Shown here in pieces: positions 18,101-30,145 of a DNA stretch of 64,000 bases. Each line of letters opens with the position of its first letter. Position 1 is the first letter of the stretch. A program made the position numbers and the translations under genes. Source of the stretch: Serratia sp. AKBS12 (GTDB lineage: Bacteria > Pseudomonadota > Gammaproteobacteria > Enterobacterales > Enterobacteriaceae); contig NZ_JANUSB010000007.1 of assembly GCF_024793895.1 (NCBI RefSeq), forward strand, positions 186,001-250,000, given 5' to 3'. The notes beneath the pieces are model-generated. The model was not told where the DNA came from and did not search any database. It saw nothing but the letters and a program-made list of their open reading frames with translations.

Positions 18101-20125
18101 ATGCGATTGAACCCCAGCCAACAGCAAGCCGTCGAATTCGTTACTGGACCGTGCCTGGTTTTGGCCGGTGCCGGATCGGGTAAAACGCGCGTCATCACCA
18201 ACAAGATTGCTCACCTGATCCACCATTGCGGCTATCAGGCGCGTCATATCGCGGCGGTTACCTTCACCAACAAGGCCGCGCGCGAAATGAAAGAACGCGT
18301 GGCGCAAACGCTGGGTCGCAAGGAAGCGCGTGGACTGATGATATCGACCTTCCACACGCTGGGGCTGGACATCATCAAGCGCGAATACAAGGCGCTGGGC
18401 ATGAAATCCAACTTTTCCCTGTTCGACGACCGCGATCAGCTGGCGCTGCTGAAGGAACTGACCAAGCAATTTCTGGAAGAAGACAAGACGCTGCTGGCGC
18501 AATTGATCACCACCATTTCCAATTGGAAAAACGACCTGATCGATCCGGCGCGGGCGATGGAAGTGGCGCGTTCGCAGCGCGACAAGCATTTTGCACACTG
18601 CTATGGCCTGTACCACGCGCACATGCGGGCGTGTAACGTGCTGGATTTTGATGATCTGATCCTGCTGCCAACGCTGTTGCTGCAGCGTGATCCAGAAGTG
18701 CGCGAACGCTGGCAACAGCGTATCCGCTATCTGTTGGTGGATGAATATCAAGATACCAATACCAGCCAGTATGAACTGGTGAAGCTGCTGGTGGGCAACC
18801 GCGCACGCTTTACCGTGGTCGGCGATGATGACCAGTCGATCTACTCCTGGCGCGGCGCGCGGCCGCAAAACCTGGTGCTGCTGAAGGAAGATTTTCCGGC
18901 GTTGCAGGTGATCAAGCTGGAACAGAACTACCGCTCTAGCGAACGCATCCTGAAAGCGGCGAACATTCTGATCGCCAATAACCCGCACGTGTTCGAAAAG
19001 AAACTGTTTTCCGAACTTGGTTACGGCGAGGCGCTGAAAGTGATCACCGCCAATAACGAGGACCACGAAGCAGAACGGGTGGTCGGCGAGCTGATTGCCC
19101 ACCACTTTGTCAAAAAAACCAATTACGGCGATTATGCGATTTTGTACCGCGGCAACCACCAGTCGCGAGTGTTTGAGAAAATGCTGATGCAGAACCGCAT
19201 TCCGTACAAGATCTCTGGCGGTACCTCGTTTTTCTCCCGACCGGAAATCAAGGATTTGCTGGCCTACCTACGGGTGCTGACCAACCCTGATGACGACAGC
19301 GCCTTTTTGCGCATCGTAAATACCCCCAAGCGTGAAATCGGGCCGACGACGCGGCAAAAGCTGGGGGAGTGGGCCAACCTGCGCAGCAAGAGTCTGTTCG
19401 ACGCCAGTTTCGATCTTGGCCTTGGCCAGCACCTGTCCGGCCGTGGGCTGGAGTCTTTGCAGCGTTTCACCGGCTGGCTGAAAGGTATTGCCGAACTGGC
19501 GGAGCGTGAACCGGTGGCGGCGGTGCGCGATCTGATCCATGGCATAGATTACGAAAGCTGGCTGTTTGAAACTGCCACCAGCCCTAAGGCGGCGGAAATG
19601 CAGATGAAAAACGTCAATACGCTGTTCGGCTGGATGACCGAAATGCTCGAAGGCAGCGAACTGGACGAGCCGATGACGCTGTCCCAGGTGGTGACCCGCT
19701 TCACCCTGCGCGACATGATGGAACGTGGGGAAAGTGACGAAGAGCTGGATCAGGTTCAACTGATGACGCTGCACGCCTCGAAGGGGTTGGAATTCCCATA
19801 TGTGTTCCTGGTGGGGATGGAGGAGGGGTTATTGCCGCATCAGAGCAGCATTGACGAAGATAATGTCGATGAAGAGCGGCGTTTGGCCTACGTGGGGATA
19901 ACCCGCGCCCAGAAAGAGCTGATTTTTACCCTGTGCCGTGAACGACGCCAGTACGGTGAACTGGTGCGCCCGGAGCCGAGCCGATTTTTGCTGGAGCTGC
20001 CGCAGGACGATTTGGCATGGGAAACCGAGCGCAAGGTGATAAGTCCGCAGGAGCGCATGCAGAAAGGGCAAAGCAACGTGGCCAATATTCGCGCGATGCT
20101 GGCAAAAGCCAAAGGCGGTGGCTAA
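18101..20125 (+). CDS. rep: Rep, ATP-dependent 3'-5' DNA helicase (SF1)
   Basis: A 674-residue superfamily 1A helicase that helps replication forks pass protein blocks. The Walker A motif GAGSGKT lies at about residues 23-29; other SF1 motifs follow in order, including [48 protein letters not shown] and YVGITRAQ. The length matches E. coli Rep (673). It is a close paralogue of UvrD at 56503-58665. A palindromic hairpin separates it from convergent gppA. Confidence 0.98.
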   Translation: MRLNPSQQQAVEFVTGPCLVLAGAGSGKTRVITNKIAHLIHHCGYQARHIAAVTFTNKAAREMKERVAQTLGRKEARGLMISTFHTLGLDIIKREYKALGMKSNFSLFDDRDQLALLKELTKQFLEEDKTLLAQLITTISNWKNDLIDPARAMEVARSQRDKHFAHCYGLYHAHMRACNVLDFDDLILLPTLLLQRDPEVRERWQQRIRYLLVDEYQDTNTSQYELVKLLVGNRARFTVVGDDDQSIYSWRGARPQNLVLLKEDFPALQVIKLEQNYRSSERILKAANILIANNPHVFEKKLFSELGYGEALKVITANNEDHEAERVVGELIAHHFVKKTNYGDYAILYRGNHQSRVFEKMLMQNRIPYKISGGTSFFSRPEIKDLLAYLRVLTNPDDDSAFLRIVNTPKREIGPTTRQKLGEWANLRSKSLFDASFDLGLGQHLSGRGLESLQRFTGWLKGIAELAEREPVAAVRDLIHGIDYESWLFETATSPKAAEMQMKNVNTLFGWMTEMLEGSELDEPMTLSQVVTRFTLRDMMERGESDEELDQVQLMTLHASKGLEFPYVFLVGMEEGLLPHQSSIDEDNVDEERRLAYVGITRAQKELIFTLCRERRQYGELVRPEPSRFLLELPQDDLAWETERKVISPQERMQKGQSNVANIRAMLAKAKGGG

Positions 20126-20132
20126 GCAAAAG

Positions 20133-20158
20133 AGCGGATTCGGCAGGCCGAATCCGCT
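20133..20158. terminator. Shared hairpin between convergent rep and gppA
   Basis: A perfect 12-bp stem AGCGGATTCGGC / GCCGAATCCGCT with a 2-base loop sits in the 37-base gap between the two stop codons. It can fold on either strand. No strong U-run is present. Confidence 0.65.
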
Positions 20159-20162
20159 GCCA

Positions 20163-21662
20163 TCAAGATTGTTCTTCGAGCAGTAGCGGCCAGTGGACGT
20201 AGCTCTGCCAGTGGCTTTCCTGATCCAGTGCTTCGGCGCGCAGCGGGTGCTGTTCCAGCCAGCCGCGCGGCAGAATGACATGCAACGCTTCGTCATTGGC
20301 GTTGGCGCGCAGCCTGACGGCCGGCAGCGTATCGTCACGACGGCGGCTGGCGAAGATGATCGCCAGACGCAGAATGCGACACAAATGCTGCGCCATACGC
20401 GGCGGAACGGCATTTTGCTGACTCAGCAGGGTTAAATCGAGCGGGTTGCTCTGATTTTGCAGCAGGGTGGCTAACAGTTTTTTCTGCGCCGGCGTAAAGC
20501 CGGGCAGGTCCAAATGGCGAATCAGGTAGGCGGCATGTTGCGGCGCCTGTTTGAAATCAACGCTCAGACCGATTTCGTGAATCAGACAGGCGGCATGCAG
20601 CAATTCACGACATCGCGCATCCAGTTGCCATTCATTGGCCACCTGCTGCGAAAAATTGCCGGCCAGTTGGCTGACCCGCGCCGCCTGCTCGGTATCCAGC
20701 AGATAACGGCGCTGCAAATTACGAATGGTGCGGCTGCGGATATCCTGCTCAACCGGCAGATGCAGCATGCCGTACACCAGACCTTCGCGTAGTGCGCCGC
20801 CGGCCAGCGTCATGCTTTCGATACCTAATTCCTGGAAAATCGCCAGCAGGATCGATAGCCCGCTTGGAAAGACCAGCGCACGCTCCAGCGTCAGTCCTTC
20901 GATTTCCAGCTCTTCCAGCTTGCCGCACTGAATCGCCCGCTGTTTGAGCTGACGCAGCTTCGGCAGGGTGATGCGCTCATCCATACCCTGCGCCACCATG
21001 ATTTCCTGCAACGCCTGAACGGTACCGGATGCGCCAACGCAAATCTGCCAGCCATGCGCGCGCAGCTGTGGCGCCAACGGCCGCACCATTTCACGAGCGG
21101 CCAGTTCGGCACGGTCGAAGTTATCCCGCCCGAGGTTGCGATCGCTAAAGAAGCGCTCCAGCCAGGTAACACAACCCATCGACAGGCTGTACAGCTGGGC
21201 GGCCTGGGCGCCGGTGCCGGTGACCAGTTCGGTGCTGCCGCCGCCGATGTCGACCACCAGGCGCTGGTCCGGGCCACCGGTGGTATGCGCCACGCCGTGG
21301 TAAATCAGACGCGCTTCTTCTTCGCCGCTGATCACCTGCACCGGACAGCCGAGGATCTGCTCGGCGGTGTGCAGGAATTCACCGGCGTTGGACGCCAGGC
21401 GCAGCGTTGCGGTGGCCACCACGCGGATCTGATCGCGCGGGATGTCCTGCAGCCGTTCGGAAAACAGCTTTAGGCACTGCCAGCCACGCTGCATTGCCTC
21501 ATGGGATAGGTGATTGTCATGATCCAGCCCCGCCGCCAGGCGAACTTTACGCTTGATGCGCGCCAGGGTCTGGATGCTGCCAGCCACCTCGCGCACCACC
21601 AACATATGGAAACTGTTGGAACCAAGATCGATAGCGGCATATAGCGTGCTGGAACTGAGCAT
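20163..21662 (-). CDS. gppA: GppA, guanosine pentaphosphate phosphatase / exopolyphosphatase
   Basis: A 499-residue Ppx/GppA enzyme that converts pppGpp to ppGpp and can degrade polyphosphate. The N-terminal actin-like ATPase fold shows [14 protein letters not shown] and the second phosphate loop [14 protein letters not shown]-terminal HD-like helical domain follows, with [10 protein letters not shown]. Its start lies five bases beyond the rhlB stop on the same strand, so rhlB-gppA probably form one operon. Confidence 0.97.
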   Translation of the reverse strand: MLSSSTLYAAIDLGSNSFHMLVVREVAGSIQTLARIKRKVRLAAGLDHDNHLSHEAMQRGWQCLKLFSERLQDIPRDQIRVVATATLRLASNAGEFLHTAEQILGCPVQVISGEEEARLIYHGVAHTTGGPDQRLVVDIGGGSTELVTGTGAQAAQLYSLSMGCVTWLERFFSDRNLGRDNFDRAELAAREMVRPLAPQLRAHGWQICVGASGTVQALQEIMVAQGMDERITLPKLRQLKQRAIQCGKLEELEIEGLTLERALVFPSGLSILLAIFQELGIESMTLAGGALREGLVYGMLHLPVEQDIRSRTIRNLQRRYLLDTEQAARVSQLAGNFSQQVANEWQLDARCRELLHAACLIHEIGLSVDFKQAPQHAAYLIRHLDLPGFTPAQKKLLATLLQNQSNPLDLTLLSQQNAVPPRMAQHLCRILRLAIIFASRRRDDTLPAVRLRANANDEALHVILPRGWLEQHPLRAEALDQESHWQSYVHWPLLLEEQS

Positions 21663-21667
21663 GAATA

Positions 21668-22954
21668 TCAGCCTGAACGTTTACGGTTGTTACGTGGCGC
21701 GCCGCCGCGGCGCGGCGATGAATTGCGACGCGGGCCATTGCCGCCGCGCGGGCGCGACAGACGTTTCGGTGCCGGCAGATCGGTCAGCAGCGCGTCGCTG
21801 TTGTACTTGCTCACCGGGATACTGTGACCGGTATAGGTCTCGATCGCCGGCAGGTTGAGCGCGTATTCTTCGCAGGCCAGGCTGATGGAATGACCGCTTT
21901 CGCCAGCACGACCGGTACGACCGATGCGGTGAACGTAGTCTTCACAGTCGTCAGGCAGATCGTAGTTGAAGACGTGGGTAACCAAAGGAATGTGCAAGCC
22001 GCGTGCGGCAACGTCGGTGGCGACCAGAATGTCCAGATTGCCTTTGGTAAAGTCGTCCAGAATGCGCAGGCGTTTTTTCTGCGCCACGTCGCCGGTCAGC
22101 AGGCCCACGCGGTGACCGTCAGCGGCCAGATGGCCCCAGATGTCTTCGCAGCGGTGCTTGGTATTGGCGAAGATGATGGCGCGATCCGGCCACTCTTCTT
22201 CGATCAAGGTCTGCAACAGACGCATTTTTTCTTCGTTGGACGGGTAAAACAGTTCTTCTTTGATGCGGTGGCCGGTTTTCTGTTCCGGTTCAACTTCCAC
22301 GTATTCGGCGTTGTTCATCTGCTCGAAGGCCAGTTCGCGTACGCGGTAGGACAAGGTGGCGGAGAACAGCATGTTCAGACGTTGATCGACCGCAGGCATG
22401 CGGCGGAACAGCCAGCGAATATCTTTGATAAAGCCCAGATCGTACATCCGGTCGGCTTCATCCAGCACCACTACCTGGATTGCACCCAGATCGATGTAGT
22501 TCTGCTTGGCGTAGTCGATCAGGCGACCGGTGGTGCCGATCAGGATGTCAACGCCGCTCTCCAGCACTTTCAGCTGCTTGTCGTAGCCGTCGCCGCCGTA
22601 GGCCAGCCCCAGCTTGAGACCGGTGGTGTCGGACAGCGCCTGTGCATCGGAGTGGATCTGCACCGCCAACTCACGCGTTGGTGCCATGATCAAGGCACGC
22701 GGCTGGTTGGTCTGACGATCCTGTTTTGCCGGATGAGAAAGGAGATAATGAAAAGTAGACGCCAAGAATGCCAGCGTCTTTCCGGTACCGGTTTGCGCCT
22801 GACCCGCAACGTCACGCCCAGCGAGCGTGAGCGGCAATGCTAACGCCTGAATGGGCGTGCAATTGTGAAACCCTTTTTTTTCAAGGGCTTCAAGGACTAA
22901 CGGGTGCAGGGCGAAGTCGGAAAACTTCTGTTCGGTCAAGTGTGTTTTGCTCAT
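21668..22954 (-). CDS. rhlB: RhlB, DEAD-box RNA helicase of the degradosome
   Basis: A 428-residue ATP-dependent RNA helicase that unwinds structured RNA for RNase E and PNPase. Motifs in order are the Q motif (FHNCTPIQ), [47 protein letters not shown] and [10 protein letters not shown]. The tail is rich in Arg, Gly and Pro, which fits the basic RNA-binding end of RhlB. The gene is divergent from trxA across 131 bases. Confidence 0.98.
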   Translation of the reverse strand: MSKTHLTEQKFSDFALHPLVLEALEKKGFHNCTPIQALALPLTLAGRDVAGQAQTGTGKTLAFLASTFHYLLSHPAKQDRQTNQPRALIMAPTRELAVQIHSDAQALSDTTGLKLGLAYGGDGYDKQLKVLESGVDILIGTTGRLIDYAKQNYIDLGAIQVVVLDEADRMYDLGFIKDIRWLFRRMPAVDQRLNMLFSATLSYRVRELAFEQMNNAEYVEVEPEQKTGHRIKEELFYPSNEEKMRLLQTLIEEEWPDRAIIFANTKHRCEDIWGHLAADGHRVGLLTGDVAQKKRLRILDDFTKGNLDILVATDVAARGLHIPLVTHVFNYDLPDDCEDYVHRIGRTGRAGESGHSISLACEEYALNLPAIETYTGHSIPVSKYNSDALLTDLPAPKRLSRPRGGNGPRRNSSPRRGGAPRNNRKRSG

Positions 22955-23085
22955 AGTGTGGTAGAATATCAGCTAACTATTGCTTTACGAAAGCACATCC
23001 GTTGAAATAAACGCGGTGAAAGAGAATCACCTTGTGTTGGTTGATGCTACACCAACAAGGTAGACATAATCCTGTGGAGTAGAAC
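22955..23085. other. Divergent rhlB-trxA promoter region
   Basis: The 131 bases between the two start codons must hold both promoters. No operator was recognised. Confidence 0.4.
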
Positions 23086-23412
23086 ATGAGCGATAAAATT
23101 ATTCACCTGACAGACGACAGCTTCGCTGACAAGGTCTTGCAAGCCGAAGGGCCAATCCTGGTCGACTTCTGGGCTGAATGGTGTGGTCCGTGCAAGATGA
23201 TTGCTCCGATCCTGAATGAAATTGCCGATGAGTTCGACGGCAAGTTGACCATCAGCAAGCTGAACATCGACGAAAACCCGGCCACCGCACCGCAATACGG
23301 TATCCGTGGGATTCCAACGCTGTTGCTGTTCAAGAACGGTGAAGTGGCGGCGACCAAGGTCGGCGCGCTGTCCAAGGGCCAGCTCAAAGATTTCCTGAAC
23401 GCGAATCTGTAA
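23086..23412 (+). CDS. trxA: TrxA, thioredoxin 1
   Basis: This 108-residue cytosolic disulfide reductase donates electrons to ribonucleotide reductase and other enzymes. The active site WCGPCK occupies residues 32-37, and the cis-proline sits in [12 protein letters not shown]. Length and fold match the E. coli protein almost residue for residue. The rho leader follows directly. Confidence 0.99.
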   Translation: MSDKIIHLTDDSFADKVLQAEGPILVDFWAEWCGPCKMIAPILNEIADEFDGKLTISKLNIDENPATAPQYGIRGIPTLLLFKNGEVAATKVGALSKGQLKDFLNANL

Positions 23413-23960
23413 TCGGGCAGGGTGCCTCGGGAGCACGGCGTGCTGGTGGCGAAGCATATTCACCGCCAGACCCCGTTAACCGGCGCTGCCACCGTGCAGC
23501 GAGTGTGCTCCCCTGGCGTTCTGCATATCGGGGGAGTGTGCGCCGGCCAGCTGGATACGGCTTCGATGATGAAGGGTATAGACGCCTGCCAAGAAGCGTG
23601 TTAAGTTTAACCATACTGCATATAGAACTTGCCCGAAGTTTTAAATCTAAAGAGTTTGAATCTAAAGCGTTACTCTGTGTCAAACCACTGGCGTTGCCAT
23701 CAACCTGAGCCCGGCCCGTGTTTTTGACAATCAAGGTTTTGACAATCAAACGGTTTTGCAAAAATCAATTTTAAGGCACCTTCGATCTTAAACCGCCAGC
23801 ACGCATGTCCCAGGTAAACCATTTCTTACCTCGACGGCTCCGGCCCGGTGATCGAACGTCCAGTAAACAGGCACGAAGACCCCGATGACGGGTACCTCAC
23901 GCTGCCATACCATTCACGTTATAAGTTCGAGACATACCCCGAGTTTAAGAACCCACCATT
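23413..23960 (+). promoter_or_regulatory. trxA-rho intergenic region and rho leader
   Basis: A stretch of 548 bases has no convincing full-length gene. Just after trxA are several GC-rich inverted repeats, such as CTCCCC...GGGGGAG near 23508-23538. The last 200 bases are the likely rho mRNA leader. In E. coli rho represses its own expression by premature termination in a long leader, so a similar role is plausible here. Confidence 0.5.
23805..23888 (+). CDS. Candidate 27-residue rho leader peptide
   Basis: A short ORF begins at the ATG at 23805 and encodes a very basic peptide (9 Arg and 1 Lys in 27 residues). It stands where E. coli has the 33-residue rhoL leader ORF, but the sequences do not clearly align and no strong ribosome binding site is seen. 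It may be a leader peptide or a chance ORF. Confidence 0.3.
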   Translation: MSQVNHFLPRRLRPGDRTSSKQARRPR

Positions 23961-25220
<1,260 letters not shown>

Positions 25221-25234
25221 TTTTAGTAAAATTT

Positions 25235-25267
25235 AAAAAACGCCACGCCTTTGCCGTGGCGTTTTTT
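25235..25267 (+). terminator. Rho-independent terminator after rho
   Basis: The stem CGCCACG / CGTGGCG at 25241-25261 is preceded by an A-run and followed by six T residues, 15 bases after the rho stop. This separates rho from the wec operon. Confidence 0.92.
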
Positions 25268-25501
25268 GCTTTTGGCGGATACGATACATTGAAGTAATGG
25301 AAACGTAAGTTGTTCTAGCGACTTATTGAGAATCCATCTTATTGCGGCATTTATTGATTTGCGTTGTTGCATTATCGGTAGGGTTGGCCAAATGAGAATG
25401 AATTCCTGTCGTCATAGGAAATGACTGAAAGGTAGTGGTATTTATGGTGCAAAATTTCGACCGTGATAAGCTACCTCATCCTCAAGAGAGACCTGTTAAC
25501 T
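25268..25501 (+). promoter_or_regulatory. Presumed wec operon promoter and leader
   Basis: A 234-base AT-rich stretch between the rho terminator and wecA. As the terminator closes rho, the main promoter of the antigen operon should lie here. No confident -35/-10 pair was picked. Confidence 0.4.
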
Positions 25502-26599
25502 GTGAACTTACTCACTATGAGTACTGAAATTTTATTTGTCTTCCTGTTTTCTTTGGCTTTTCTGTTTGTTGCCCGTAAGGTAGCAAAACGTATTGGTTTG
25601 GTTGACAAGCCAAATTATCGCAAACGTCATCAGGGGTTAATCCCTCTGGTCGGCGGTATTTCCGTCTACGCCGGTCTGTGTTTCGCCTTCCTTATCTCCG
25701 ACCAAACGATTGCGCATGGTAAACTATATCTCGCATGTGCCGGGTGTTTGGTATTCGTTGGTGCTCTGGACGACCGTTTTGACATTAGCGTAAAAATACG
25801 TGCCACCATTCAGGCGCTGGTTGGCGTGGCAATGATGGTATTTGCCGGTCTCTATCTGCGCAGCTTCGGCTACGTGTTCGGTAATTGGGAAATGCTGCTG
25901 GGGCCGTTTGGCTATCTGGTGACGCTGTTCGCGGTGTGGGCCGCCATTAACGCCTTCAATATGGTCGATGGCATCGACGGTCTGCTCGGCGGGCTGTCCT
26001 GTGTGTCGTTTGGCGCGTTGGGCGTCTTGCTGTATGGCAGTGGTCATACGGAACTGGCTTTCTGGTGTTTCGCCATGCTGGCTGCGATCGTGCCGTATAT
26101 CCTGCTCAACCTCGGTATCCTTGGCCGTCGTTATAAAGTCTTTATGGGTGATGCCGGTAGTACCTTGATTGGCTTTACCGCCATCTGGCTGCTGCTGCAA
26201 AGTTCTCAGGGGCCAAGCCATCCGATCAAACCGGTGACGGCGCTGTGGATTATCGCCATACCGCTGATGGACATGATTGCCATTATGTATCGTCGTCTGC
26301 GCAAGGGTATGAGCCCGTTCTCGCCGGATCGGCAGCACATCCACCATTTGATCATGCGAGCCGGCTTCACGCCTCGGCAGGCATTTGTGTTAATCACGCT
26401 GGCGGCGGCCATCCTGGCGGCGATCGGCGTCATGGGCGAATGGTTAACATTTATCCCTGAGTGGGTAATGTTGGCACTGTTCTTGCTTGCTTTTTTCTTC
26501 TACGGTTATTGCATCAAACGCGCCTGGCGCGTTGCTCGCTATATCAAGCGCGTCAAACGCCGCATCCGGCGCTCGACGGGCGATAAGCAGGTATTATAA
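25502..26599 (+). CDS. wecA: WecA, UDP-GlcNAc:undecaprenyl-phosphate GlcNAc-1-phosphate transferase
   Basis: This inner-membrane enzyme starts enterobacterial common antigen (and often O-antigen) synthesis by making undecaprenyl-PP-GlcNAc (lipid I). The 365-residue form has about eleven hydrophobic helices. Signature motifs are LDDRFDI, FNMVDGIDGL, KVFMGDAGS and the HIHH motif in DRQHIHHLIMR. I chose the GTG at 25502 (reading MNLLTMSTE) because it aligns with the E. coli N terminus MNLLTVSTD; an ATG at 25463 would add 13 unrelated residues. The ribosome binding site is weak. Confidence 0.97.
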   Translation: MNLLTMSTEILFVFLFSLAFLFVARKVAKRIGLVDKPNYRKRHQGLIPLVGGISVYAGLCFAFLISDQTIAHGKLYLACAGCLVFVGALDDRFDISVKIRATIQALVGVAMMVFAGLYLRSFGYVFGNWEMLLGPFGYLVTLFAVWAAINAFNMVDGIDGLLGGLSCVSFGALGVLLYGSGHTELAFWCFAMLAAIVPYILLNLGILGRRYKVFMGDAGSTLIGFTAIWLLLQSSQGPSHPIKPVTALWIIAIPLMDMIAIMYRRLRKGMSPFSPDRQHIHHLIMRAGFTPRQAFVLITLAAAILAAIGVMGEWLTFIPEWVMLALFLLAFFFYGYCIKRAWRVARYIKRVKRRIRRSTGDKQVL

Positions 26600-26618
26600 A
26601 AGAGGCTTTTGGGCAGAG

Positions 26619-27671
26619 ATGATTCCAGAGACAACGACTGACAAGAACACCCCGACAATGGATAACGAGCTTGATATTCGAGGTCTGTGCCGCACCCTAT
26701 GGCGCGGCAAACCGTGGATTGTCGGCATTGCGGTGTTGTTCGCCGCGGTTGCGCTGATCGTTTCTTATCTGGTGAAACAGGAATGGAGCGCTACGGCCAT
26801 CACCGACAGGCCAACGGTTAACGCGCTGGGCGGCTATTATTCTCAGCAGCAGTTTTTGCGTAACCTGGATGTCCGGACCATGCCGGCGGTGACGACCGAT
26901 CAGCCGAGCATCGCCGACGAAGCCTATAATGAATTTATTATGCAATTGGCGGCGTATGATACCCGTCGGGATTTCTGGTTGCAGAGTGACTACTACAAGC
27001 AGCGTCAGGAAGGCGATGCGCGTGCCGACGCCGCGCTGCTAGACGAGTTGATCGCCAATATCCAGTTTACGCCGCGTGATGACAAGAAAACGCCGAACGA
27101 TGGGGTCAAACTGACGGCTGAAACCTCGACGGACGCTAATCGCCTGTTGCGCCAGTACGTGGCCTTTGCCAGCCACCGCGCCGCCCTGCATTTGAATGAA
27201 GAAATACAGGGCGCCTGGGCTGCTCGTACCACCTCGATGAAGGCACAGGTCAAGCGGCAGGAAGCGGTAGCGGATGCGGTCTACAAGCGTCAGATGAATA
27301 CCGTCCAGCAGGCGCTGAAAATCGCCGAAAAGCAGGGTATTGGCCGTACGCAGACCGATACGCCGGCCGAACAGTTGCCGGACTCCGATCTGTTCCTGCT
27401 GGGCAAGCCGATGTTGCAGGCGCGTCTGGAAGGATTGCAGGCCTCGGGCCCAACCTACGATCTGGATTACGACCAAAACCGTGCCATGTTGACTACCTTG
27501 AACGTCGGGCCGACGCTGGATGACAAGTTTCAGACTTACCGCTATTTGCGAACGCCGGAAGAACCGGTAAAACGTGATAGCCCAAGGCGTGTATTCTGGT
27601 TGATCCTGTGGGGCGCAATTGGTGGCCTGATTGGCGCTGGCGTCGCCTTGACGCGGCGGCCGAAAAAGTAA
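26619..27671 (+). CDS. wzzE: WzzE, ECA polysaccharide chain-length modulator
   Basis: A 350-residue inner-membrane polysaccharide co-polymerase that sets the number of repeat units in the antigen chain. Two transmembrane helices flank a large periplasmic coiled region: one near residues 32-53, the other (WLILWGAIGGLIGAGVAL) at the C-terminal end. The proline-rich segment RTPEEPVKRDSPRR before the second helix is typical of Wzz proteins. The chosen ATG at 26619 gives the family length (348 in E. coli); the longer frame from 26487 overlaps wecA. Confidence 0.96.
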   Translation: MIPETTTDKNTPTMDNELDIRGLCRTLWRGKPWIVGIAVLFAAVALIVSYLVKQEWSATAITDRPTVNALGGYYSQQQFLRNLDVRTMPAVTTDQPSIADEAYNEFIMQLAAYDTRRDFWLQSDYYKQRQEGDARADAALLDELIANIQFTPRDDKKTPNDGVKLTAETSTDANRLLRQYVAFASHRAALHLNEEIQGAWAARTTSMKAQVKRQEAVADAVYKRQMNTVQQALKIAEKQGIGRTQTDTPAEQLPDSDLFLLGKPMLQARLEGLQASGPTYDLDYDQNRAMLTTLNVGPTLDDKFQTYRYLRTPEEPVKRDSPRRVFWLILWGAIGGLIGAGVALTRRPKK

Positions 27672-27694
27672 AACCATTATAATAATTCTCTGAT

Positions 27695-27710
27695 GGGCGC
27701 ATAAGCGCCC
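27695..27710 (+). terminator. Hairpin between wzzE and wecB
   Basis: GGGCGC-ATAA-GCGCCC followed by TATTTGC lies in the only sizeable gap (84 bases) in the first half of the wec operon. It may be a partial terminator, an attenuator or an RNA-processing site that lowers downstream expression. Confidence 0.45.
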
Positions 27711-27755
27711 TATTTGCAGGTACGCCTGCGATTAACCGACCAAAAGAGATTCGCT

Positions 27756-28886
27756 GTGAAAGTGTTGACTGTTTTCGGCACCAGGCCTGAAGCCATTAAA
27801 ATGGCACCGCTGGTACATGCCTTGGCCAAGGACGAGGCCTTTGAATCAAGAGTCTGCGTAACGGCACAGCATCGTGAGATGTTGGATCAGGTATTACGGC
27901 TATTTGAAATCATTCCCGATTACGATTTGGACATCATGAAACCCGGCCAGGGGCTGAGCGAAATCACCTGCCGGATCCTGGAGGGCCTGAAAGGGGTTCT
28001 GGAAGAGTTCAAACCGGACGTGGTATTGGTTCATGGCGACACCACTACCACGCTGGCGACCAGTCTGGCGGCGTTTTACCAACGTATTCCGGTTGGCCAC
28101 GTCGAGGCCGGGTTGCGTACCGGCGATCTTTATTCTCCGTGGCCGGAAGAGGCCAACCGCAAACTTACCGGTCATCTGGCGATGTACCATTTTGCGCCAA
28201 CGGAAAATTCGCGGCAAAACCTGCTGCGTGAATCGCTGCCGGAGCAGCGTATTTTTGTCACCGGTAACACGGTGATCGATGCGCTGTTCTGGGTGCGCGA
28301 TCGCATCATGAACGATGCGGCGCTGCGCGACAGCCTGGAGCAACGCTATCCGTTCCTCGACGTCAGTAAAAAACTGATCCTGGTGACCGGCCACCGGCGT
28401 GAAAGCTTCGGCGGCGGCTTCGAGCGCATTTGCAGCGCATTGGCAGAAATTGCCCGCCAGCACCCTGAGGTACAGGTAGTTTACCCGGTGCACCTCAACC
28501 CGAACGTCAGCGAACCGGTTAACCGCATTTTGAAGGGCATCGGCAACATCATGCTGATCGATCCGCAAGATTATCTGCCGTTTGTCTATCTGATGGCACA
28601 TTCCACCATTATTTTGACCGACTCCGGCGGCATTCAAGAAGAGGCCCCGTCGTTGGGCAAGCCGGTGCTGGTAATGCGTGACACTACCGAACGGCCGGAG
28701 GCGGTTGATGCCGGTACGGTACGCCTGGTCGGTACTGACGTGGCGACGATCGTCGATTCGGTGAGCCGTCTGCTGACGGATGACAACGAATATCACACCA
28801 TGAGCCGTGCGCATAACCCATACGGTGACGGGCATGCCTGCCAGCGTATCCTCGAAGCTTTGAAGAATCATCAGGTGACACTATGA
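27756..28886 (+). CDS. wecB: WecB, UDP-GlcNAc 2-epimerase (non-hydrolysing)
   Basis: A cytosolic enzyme that makes UDP-ManNAc, first step of the UDP-ManNAcA branch of antigen synthesis. It has 376 residues, the same as E. coli WecB. Diagnostic parts are the start [19 protein letters not shown], the VHGDTTTT and [10 protein letters not shown] runs, and [20 protein letters not shown]. Translation starts at GTG 27756; the upstream ATG at 27714 would add an unrelated extension. Its stop overlaps wecC by four bases. Confidence 0.97.
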   Translation: MKVLTVFGTRPEAIKMAPLVHALAKDEAFESRVCVTAQHREMLDQVLRLFEIIPDYDLDIMKPGQGLSEITCRILEGLKGVLEEFKPDVVLVHGDTTTTLATSLAAFYQRIPVGHVEAGLRTGDLYSPWPEEANRKLTGHLAMYHFAPTENSRQNLLRESLPEQRIFVTGNTVIDALFWVRDRIMNDAALRDSLEQRYPFLDVSKKLILVTGHRRESFGGGFERICSALAEIARQHPEVQVVYPVHLNPNVSEPVNRILKGIGNIMLIDPQDYLPFVYLMAHSTIILTDSGGIQEEAPSLGKPVLVMRDTTERPEAVDAGTVRLVGTDVATIVDSVSRLLTDDNEYHTMSRAHNPYGDGHACQRILEALKNHQVTL

Positions 28887-30145
28887 GTTTTGACACTATT
28901 TCAGTAATCGGCCTGGGCTACATCGGCCTGCCAACGGCAGCGGCGTTTGCTTCGCGCAAGAAAAAAGTGGTGGGCGTAGATGTTAACCAGCACGCGGTGG
29001 ACACCATCAATCGCGGTGCCATTCATATCGTTGAGCCCGATCTGGACAAAGTGGTGAAAACTGCCGTCGATGGCGGCTACCTGCAGGCGGTGACCAGCCC
29101 GCTGCCGGCCGACGCGTTCCTGATCGCGGTGCCGACGCCGTTCAAAGGCGATCATCAGCCGGATCTGGCCTATGTCGAAGCGGCGGCCAGATCGCTGGCG
29201 CCGGTATTGAAGAAAGGCGATCTGGTGATTCTGGAATCGACCTCGCCGGTGGGCGCGACCGAACAGATGGCGCAGTGGCTGGCCGAAGCGCGCAGCGATC
29301 TGAGCTTCCCGCAGGCCGCCGGCGAAGCAGCCGACGTGAATATTGCCTATTGCCCCGAGCGCGTTCTGCCTGGGCAGGTAATGGTCGAACTGATTCAAAA
29401 CGATCGGGTTATTGGCGGCATGACGCCAAAATGCTCTGAGCGCGCCAGCGCGCTGTACAAGATTTTCCTTGAAGGTGACTGCGTGATCACCAATTCGCGC
29501 ACCGCCGAGATGTGCAAGCTGACCGAAAACAGCTTCCGCGACGTTAATATCGCCTTTGCCAACGAACTGTCGCTGATCTGCGCCGATCAAGGGATCAACG
29601 TCTGGGAGCTGATTCGCCTGGCGAACCGCCACCCACGTGTCAATATCCTGCAACCTGGTCCGGGCGTAGGCGGGCACTGCATCGCGGTCGACCCGTGGTT
29701 TATCGTGTCGCAGAACCCGCAGCAGGCGCGGCTGATCCACACTGCCCGTCTGGTAAACGACGGCAAACCGCTGTGGGTAGTCGACCGCGTCAAGGCCGCA
29801 GTCGCGGATTGTCTGGCAGCGACCGACAAACGCGCCTCCGAAGTAAAAATCGCCTGTTTCGGCCTGGCATTCAAACCCAATATCGACGATCTGCGTGAAA
29901 GCCCGGCGGTGGAAGTGGCACATCTGATTGCCGAATGGCATCAGGGGGAAACGCTGGTGGTGGAGCCGAACGTCGAGCAATTGCCGAAGGCGCTGGCCGG
30001 CCACGTTACGCTGAAAGACATCGCCGGTGCGCTGCAACAGGCGGATGTGCTGGTGATGCTGGTTGATCACAACGAGTTCAAGGCGATTGCGCCTGAAGAC
30101 ATCAAGCAAAGCTGGATTGTCGATACCAAAGGAGTGTGGCGTTGA
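28883..30145 (+). CDS. wecC: WecC, UDP-N-acetyl-D-mannosaminuronate dehydrogenase
   Basis: A 420-residue NAD-dependent enzyme that oxidises UDP-ManNAc to UDP-ManNAcA. The N-terminal Rossmann loop reads [11 protein letters not shown], the thiolate cysteine lies in [13 protein letters not shown], and the C-terminal UDP-binding domain contains [16 protein letters not shown]. It overlaps wecB by ATGA and rffG by four bases. The stretch on the opposite strand is also open for 402 codons, but that is a composition shadow. Confidence 0.97.
   Translation: MSFDTISVIGLGYIGLPTAAAFASRKKKVVGVDVNQHAVDTINRGAIHIVEPDLDKVVKTAVDGGYLQAVTSPLPADAFLIAVPTPFKGDHQPDLAYVEAAARSLAPVLKKGDLVILESTSPVGATEQMAQWLAEARSDLSFPQAAGEAADVNIAYCPERVLPGQVMVELIQNDRVIGGMTPKCSERASALYKIFLEGDCVITNSRTAEMCKLTENSFRDVNIAFANELSLICADQGINVWELIRLANRHPRVNILQPGPGVGGHCIAVDPWFIVSQNPQQARLIHTARLVNDGKPLWVVDRVKAAVADCLAATDKRASEVKIACFGLAFKPNIDDLRESPAVEVAHLIAEWHQGETLVVEPNVEQLPKALAGHVTLKDIAGALQQADVLVMLVDHNEFKAIAPEDIKQSWIVDTKGVWR

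Noticed and set aside
21824-22843. 339-codon plus-strand frame
   Set aside because: Antisense to rhlB, whose helicase motifs are complete.
23384-23761. 125-codon minus-strand frame opposite the rho leader
   Set aside because: No ribosome binding site or family; it overlaps the trxA end and structured leader RNA.
28901-30109. 402-codon minus-strand frame
   Set aside because: Antisense shadow of wecC, which has all catalytic motifs.
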